Source of the DNA: Maribacter flavus
GTDB taxonomy: Bacteria; Bacteroidota; Bacteroidia; Flavobacteriales; Flavobacteriaceae
Assembly: GCF_008386635.1 (NCBI RefSeq)
Contig: NZ_VUOE01000004.1
Location: 1-64,000 of the forward strand
Reading direction: 5' to 3'
DNA: 64,000 bases
The notes beneath the pieces were generated by a model. The model was not told the DNA's origin and ran no database searches. It saw nothing but the letters and a program-made list of their open reading frames with translations. A program made the translations under genes and the position numbers. Shown piece by piece: positions 59,772 to 64,000 of this stretch (the first letter of the stretch is position 1; each line of letters begins with the position of its first letter).

Positions 59772-60581
59772 ATGGAATACAAAAAAATTACGGAGTCCCC
59801 CTCCAATCATGATCATTTGGAACAATTGGATACGGTTTCCATCCTCCAAAAAATGAATGAAGAAGATAAGAAGGTTGCCGATGCGGTCGCCTTGGTAATC
59901 CCCCAGATTACTCAGTTGGTGGATGCCCTTGCCGAACGTTTCATACAAGGGGGACGTTTATTTTATATTGGTGCGGGAACCAGTGGCCGCTTGGGGATTT
60001 TGGATGCTTCCGAAATTCCTCCCACTTTTGGTATGCCCCATGAACGTGTTATTGGACTTATTGCAGGAGGTGATACGGCTATTCGAAAGGCGGTCGAGAA
60101 TGCAGAGGATGATACCCAACAAGCTTGGCTGGACCTAAATGAACATACAATAAATGAAACCGACGTTGTAGTTGGTATTGCAGCTTCGGGCACTACACCT
60201 TACGTAATCGGTGGTCTTGAATCGGCACAAAAAAATAATATCCTCACGGCTTGTATCACTAACAATCCGGGTTCGCCTATTACAAAGGTTTCCGATATTC
60301 CTATTGCTGTGAACGTGGGTCCTGAATTCGTTACGGGAAGCACGCGCATGAAAAGTGGTACCTCCCAAAAGCTGGTGCTCAATATGATCTCCACGGCACT
60401 GATGATAAAGATCGGACGTGTAAAGGGAAACAAAATGGTCAACATGCAACTCACTAATAACAAATTGGTGGATCGAGGAACGAGATATATTGTAGAGGGT
60501 CTTGGTGTAAGTTATGACGAGGCCGAGGCTTTGTTAAAAAAACACGGCTCCGTAAAAAAGGCCTTGGAGGCCGGTAAATAG
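59772..60581 (+). CDS. murQ: N-acetylmuramic acid 6-phosphate etherase
   Basis: MurQ removes lactate from MurNAc-6-phosphate, the AnmK product, to give GlcNAc-6-phosphate. The 269-residue protein has the SIS-domain sugar-phosphate site FYIGAGTSGRLGILDASEIPPTFG and GSTRMKSGTSQKL, where the Ser/Thr-rich loops bind phosphate. It lacks the extra C-terminal residues of the E. coli enzyme (about 300 residues) but the domain looks complete. It follows the DeoR regulator by 8 bases, so the regulator probably controls it. GlcNAc-6P then enters the route via the nagB fusion. Confidence 0.93.
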   Translation: MEYKKITESPSNHDHLEQLDTVSILQKMNEEDKKVADAVALVIPQITQLVDALAERFIQGGRLFYIGAGTSGRLGILDASEIPPTFGMPHERVIGLIAGGDTAIRKAVENAEDDTQQAWLDLNEHTINETDVVVGIAASGTTPYVIGGLESAQKNNILTACITNNPGSPITKVSDIPIAVNVGPEFVTGSTRMKSGTSQKLVLNMISTALMIKIGRVKGNKMVNMQLTNNKLVDRGTRYIVEGLGVSYDEAEALLKKHGSVKKALEAGK

Positions 60582-60688
60582 TAAAAGTGTTTGCTTTCCT
60601 GGATTTGAGAATTAAAAAATTCAAAACACTAAAACCAAAATGCCCAATGTCAAAATCCCAGTGAATAAATGGCTTACCCTAAAGGTTT

Positions 60689-61810
60689 TTATTTTTTGGG
60701 GTTTAGCCGATAAATCCCTTTTCCTTCCACTCCCACGTAAATTAGTCCGTCAGGTCCTTCTTCAATGGAACGAACACGTCCTATGCCGTCCATTAATTTT
60801 TCCCTTCTGGTAACTTTGGTTCCATTTAGTTCCAAGCGTTCCAGATACTGAAATGCCAGGGAACCTACAAGGACACTGCCTTTCCATCCGTTGTATTTGT
60901 CCGTAGTTATAAAGACCATGCCACTTGGGGCGATTGATGGTACCCAGTAATGAATGGGTTGTTCCATGCCTTCCATCTTGTTCTTATCCGTAATGGGCGT
61001 ACCGCTATAGTTGATTCCATAGGTTATCACCGGCCACCCGTAATTGGCTCCCTTTTTGACGATGTTGATTTCATCACCGCCTCGAGGACCATGTTCGTTG
61101 TCCCAAATTTTACCGGTTATAGGGTGTACGGCAAGCCCTTGCGGATTTCTATGTCCGTAGCTATAAATGGCGGTTTTTGCTCCATTTTTTCCAATGAAAG
61201 GATTATCCTTTGGTATACTACCATCATCGTTTAACCTATAAATTTTGCCACCGTCCCTAGTGATATCCTGCGGATTGACGTCCCGTTCCCCGCGTTCCCC
61301 TATTGAAAAATAAAGAAACCCTTTATCGTCAAATACTATTCTTGATCCAAAATGTTGCCCTTTTGTGGTGTTGGGAACTGCTTTGTAGAGCACTTGGTTT
61401 TGGACCAGTTTATCACCCTCCAGTTTGGCCCTCATGATGGCCGTATTTCCACCTTTGCTATCTCCTTCCGGGGAGGCATAGGATATATAGATCCATCCAT
61501 TTTTTTCATAATCGGGATGCAGTTCAATATCCAAAAGACCACCTTGTCCCCGCTGATAAATTTTGGGTGCGTTATCGATTTTTGTCTTTTTTCCATTTAA
61601 AAATCGGATTAAATCACCGTTTTTTTCGGTAATCAGCAAACTTCCATCCGGAAGAAACGTAAAGCCCCATGGAACCTGTAGGTCATCGACGAATAGCTCT
61701 GCATCGAACGGAACGGTTTCTGGCGTAGAAACCTTGTTTTCAGTGTTTTGTGCGCAAGAAAAATTGAGCAATACAACGAAAAAACAGAAAAATAATACAC
61801 TTTTTTTCAT
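60689..61810 (-). CDS. PQQ-dependent sugar dehydrogenase-like lipoprotein
   Basis: The 373-residue protein has a lipoprotein signal (NFSC, Cys19) and a six-bladed propeller pattern of the glucose/sorbosone dehydrogenase family: PWGFTFLPDGSLLITEKNGDLI, GQGGLLDIELHPDYEKNGWIYISYA, YGHRNPQGLAVHPITGKIWDNEHGPRGGDEIN, and VGSLAFQYLERL. Enzymes of the family use PQQ in the periplasm to oxidise aldoses. The His and Arg-rich blocks of the family are present. It is convergent with murQ. The electron carrier and substrate are unknown. Confidence 0.88.
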   Translation of the reverse strand: MKKSVLFFCFFVVLLNFSCAQNTENKVSTPETVPFDAELFVDDLQVPWGFTFLPDGSLLITEKNGDLIRFLNGKKTKIDNAPKIYQRGQGGLLDIELHPDYEKNGWIYISYASPEGDSKGGNTAIMRAKLEGDKLVQNQVLYKAVPNTTKGQHFGSRIVFDDKGFLYFSIGERGERDVNPQDITRDGGKIYRLNDDGSIPKDNPFIGKNGAKTAIYSYGHRNPQGLAVHPITGKIWDNEHGPRGGDEINIVKKGANYGWPVITYGINYSGTPITDKNKMEGMEQPIHYWVPSIAPSGMVFITTDKYNGWKGSVLVGSLAFQYLERLELNGTKVTRREKLMDGIGRVRSIEEGPDGLIYVGVEGKGIYRLNPKK

Positions 61811-61948
61811 CTTGGAACGTTAGAAGAATATTAATGAGTGAAGATAGATTTTTTATCCTAATACCGAGAATATAAGCAAAAAATTTTACACCAAGGAGGG
61901 ATATTGACACCCAAATCATTGTCCTTCTTACCAAACACTACTTAACCT

Positions 61949-64000
61949 ATGCACCCATCACAACAGCGAAGATCGCTGTATGTACTCCTGCTGATACTGC
62001 TATCGGTGGTTGGCTCTACGGCACTTGCGGATTCAAGCATTACCAAGATTTTTAGTGAGGTAACCCTTGCAGTGGAAAGGGTGGTCGAAAATACGGTTTC
62101 CAAGAAGAAAGTCGAAACCTCTTCGGATTTTGATATTTCAAAGACCAAAGACTCCAACACTAAGTCGGCCACTGCCATGGCTCCAATGTTCATGACCATC
62201 ATCCAAGGCGCGGACGAGGAGGTAGGTTGTAGCAGTAACGGATTCACGGTAGCCCGGTTTAACCTTTGTGGGAACAGCGATGATCGGATTATTAGTCTAT
62301 CCGGTGGACCATACGGTTTTGTCTCGTGGCAGACGTTGGGCGGTTCCTGTTCTCCGGATATCAACAACGACTGTCCCAATACGGGTTCCTGCTACACACA
62401 AGTGGCCACGGGGCAAACCTTCAGTTTGGATGCGAGTTCCATCCCATCGACCATTGGTGCCGAATATAGGGTGGTCGCAGACGGACAAATATATTATTTC
62501 AAGGTCAAAAAGAGTACCATCAACCAAACCTTCGTTAAGGAGGATTATATCTGTGATGTACCTGGACGGATACAAATAACCAACTTGTCCAGCGCCTACG
62601 AATTTAGTATTGATAGTGGAAGCGGTTTTGGGCCATGGCAAGGCGCCATTTTCTCAAATTTGACTCCAGGTACCTATATTGTAAAGGCCAGGCTGAGAAA
62701 TATCCCAAATACCTGTGAGTATCCTTACGAGCCTATTGAAATATTGGAAAGAAATTTGGATTTGTCCGTAAACTTTACGGATATCAACTGTCCCGGGGAA
62801 ACGGGCACCATCACCGTAACGCCCACACCCGGCCTTGGACCGTATAAGTACACCCTTCTTAATAATATGGGCGTGGCGCAGGAATTTACCGCCTTTATAC
62901 CGGATGAGACCTATACCTTTTCCGCCGTGGGTTCCGGTACCTATATCGCCCAAGTTGAGACCCAGCAATGTACGGGTGATCCATTGAACGGAATCAATCC
63001 GCCAAGAATTGCGGTTGATACTTTTGGAAACCCCATAACCATTGGATCCGGAATAAGTCCCCTAGATGCCTCCACGGAGGTAAATTCCAGTTTTGGATGT
63101 GCGACCATTTCCAGTGTGGATATCACGGTGAATACATCTGGTGGTTCCGCGCCGTATACATTTACGGTTAATGGTGGGCCTGTACAGCCTTCTTATGGGA
63201 ATGCGGCGACCGATACCGGAACTACGACCTATACCGTAAATTCACCAGGAACCTATGACTTCGTTATTACCGATAGCAACGGTTGTATCATAACGGCCTC
63301 GTCCAATGTGGAAGACTTGCTGCCGCCGGATGTTACCGCATCGGGAATTGACGGAACCTGTAGCAATGGGGGAGCCAGAATTAATTTCACTATAAACGAT
63401 GCCCGGGGATATAACCTTTCCTATAGGGTGAATTCTGGAGATCCTTGGGTGACGGCACCACAGATTTCTGTTCCCGCAGGAACTTATAACAATATTGAAG
63501 TACGATATCAGCAAGGTGGTTTTGAATGTACCATTACCCTACCTTCGGTAACGGTGACCACGGTTGGGAACATAAATGGTTCCGCGACCAAAATTTCCGA
63601 TGTTACCTGTGATGGTAGTGGAGGTACCAATGGTGGTAGGATTGACTTTGTCGGTCCCTTTACCGGTGGTTCGGGTAGCGGATATCAATTCAGTATTGAC
63701 GGGGTGAATTTTACGGGCATCACTTCGTACACCAACTTATCGGCTGGAACATATATCCCGATTATCCGTGATGGTGGTGGATGCCGATTGGAACTTACTC
63801 CGATCGTTATTTTGGATGTAGATCCGCCCACAAATCTGGATTTCGCACAAAGCAATATTAGTTGTGCCGCCGGTACATCGGATGTTACCCTTACACCAAC
63901 ATCCAATGCGGCCATCGTTAACTACTCGGTCGTTAGCCCTGTGACCATCAATAATGGAAGCAACCCAACCTTTGTTGGGTTAAGCACTTCCACATCCTAT
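61949..64000 (+). CDS. Large secreted surface protein with SprB-like repeats (3' end off the window)
   Basis: The frame opens at 61949 and stays open to the end of the window, giving 684 residues so far. It has a signal peptide (LYVLLLILLSVVGSTALA) and then repeated beta-rich units with the pattern G-G-x-P-Y-x-F/Y-T ... F/Y ... P-G-T-Y ... V-T-D-x-x-G-C. Examples are near 62860-62960, 63120-63300 and 63640-63800. This is the SprB-type repeat of flavobacterial gliding adhesins, normally ending in a T9SS type B sorting domain, which would lie beyond 64000. It is probably surface-exposed. Confidence 0.8.
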   Translation, partial: MHPSQQRRSLYVLLLILLSVVGSTALADSSITKIFSEVTLAVERVVENTVSKKKVETSSDFDISKTKDSNTKSATAMAPMFMTIIQGADEEVGCSSNGFTVARFNLCGNSDDRIISLSGGPYGFVSWQTLGGSCSPDINNDCPNTGSCYTQVATGQTFSLDASSIPSTIGAEYRVVADGQIYYFKVKKSTINQTFVKEDYICDVPGRIQITNLSSAYEFSIDSGSGFGPWQGAIFSNLTPGTYIVKARLRNIPNTCEYPYEPIEILERNLDLSVNFTDINCPGETGTITVTPTPGLGPYKYTLLNNMGVAQEFTAFIPDETYTFSAVGSGTYIAQVETQQCTGDPLNGINPPRIAVDTFGNPITIGSGISPLDASTEVNSSFGCATISSVDITVNTSGGSAPYTFTVNGGPVQPSYGNAATDTGTTTYTVNSPGTYDFVITDSNGCIITASSNVEDLLPPDVTASGIDGTCSNGGARINFTINDARGYNLSYRVNSGDPWVTAPQISVPAGTYNNIEVRYQQGGFECTITLPSVTVTTVGNINGSATKISDVTCDGSGGTNGGRIDFVGPFTGGSGSGYQFSIDGVNFTGITSYTNLSAGTYIPIIRDGGGCRLELTPIVILDVDPPTNLDFAQSNISCAAGTSDVTLTPTSNAAIVNYSVVSPVTINNGSNPTFVGLSTSTSY

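Overview
The window looks like a chromosomal segment of a marine-type member of Flavobacteriaceae (Bacteroidota). Support: the gliding lipoprotein gldI, many Bacteroidota-type families (DUF3810, DUF5683, DUF6122, DUF4212, WbqC, DUF721), a long signal peptidase I with an extra N-terminal membrane region, a cell-surface protein resembling SprB repeats, and promoters of the TAnnTTTG type instead of the usual TATAAT. I see no rRNA, tRNA, phage, transposase or CRISPR array. Neighbours are tightly packed, often with TAATG or ATGA overlaps.

Left part (1-10046, mostly minus strand): an exported sugar-oxidation group (a partial SGNH-like lipoprotein, a Gfo/Idh/MocA oxidoreductase and a DUF1080 3-keto-glycoside hydrolase); then rel/spoT-fur-purA closed by a strong terminator; a Ste24-like M48 protease; a SpoU/TrmH methyltransferase; and a lipoprotein. 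From 10139 to 16359 lies a plus-strand molybdenum-cofactor cluster: moaD, moaE, moaA, moaC, mobA, a moeB-rhodanese fusion, a TauE-like transporter and moeA. A tract of 7-base repeats precedes moeA.

Middle part (16484-46920): a small membrane protein, a penicillin-acylase-type lipoprotein, two amidohydrolases with degenerate metal sites, DUF3810, pepD, a double-domain prolyl isomerase, gldI, nrnA, ndk, recF with two small partners, a TPR protein with ribH, mutL with two rhomboid proteases and an EEP-family protein, then the minus-strand block parA-parB-DUF5683-dapB-lepB-wbqC-DUF6122, preceded by udk-ftsB and a Bcr/CflA efflux pump.

Right part (46923-64000): acs, its acetate symporter and DUF4212, then a complete-looking cell-wall recycling locus: anmK, a NagZ-like GH3, an AmpG-like permease, a DigH-like lipoprotein, a NagB-PIG-L fusion, and divergently a DeoR regulator with murQ. 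The encoded route runs from imported anhydro-muropeptides to fructose-6-phosphate. No nagA is present, and the deacetylase domain fused to NagB may fill that step. The window ends inside a large secreted adhesin-like gene.

The most unusual observations are: a relic of the acs 3' end beyond a small inserted gene (46923-47385); the NagB-deacetylase fusion with paired operator-like repeats in its divergent promoter region; two long tracts of 7-base-phased degenerate repeats; a 200-bp intergenic unit with terminal direct repeats and interleaved inverted repeats; and several promoters so close to the start codon that the mRNAs may be leaderless.
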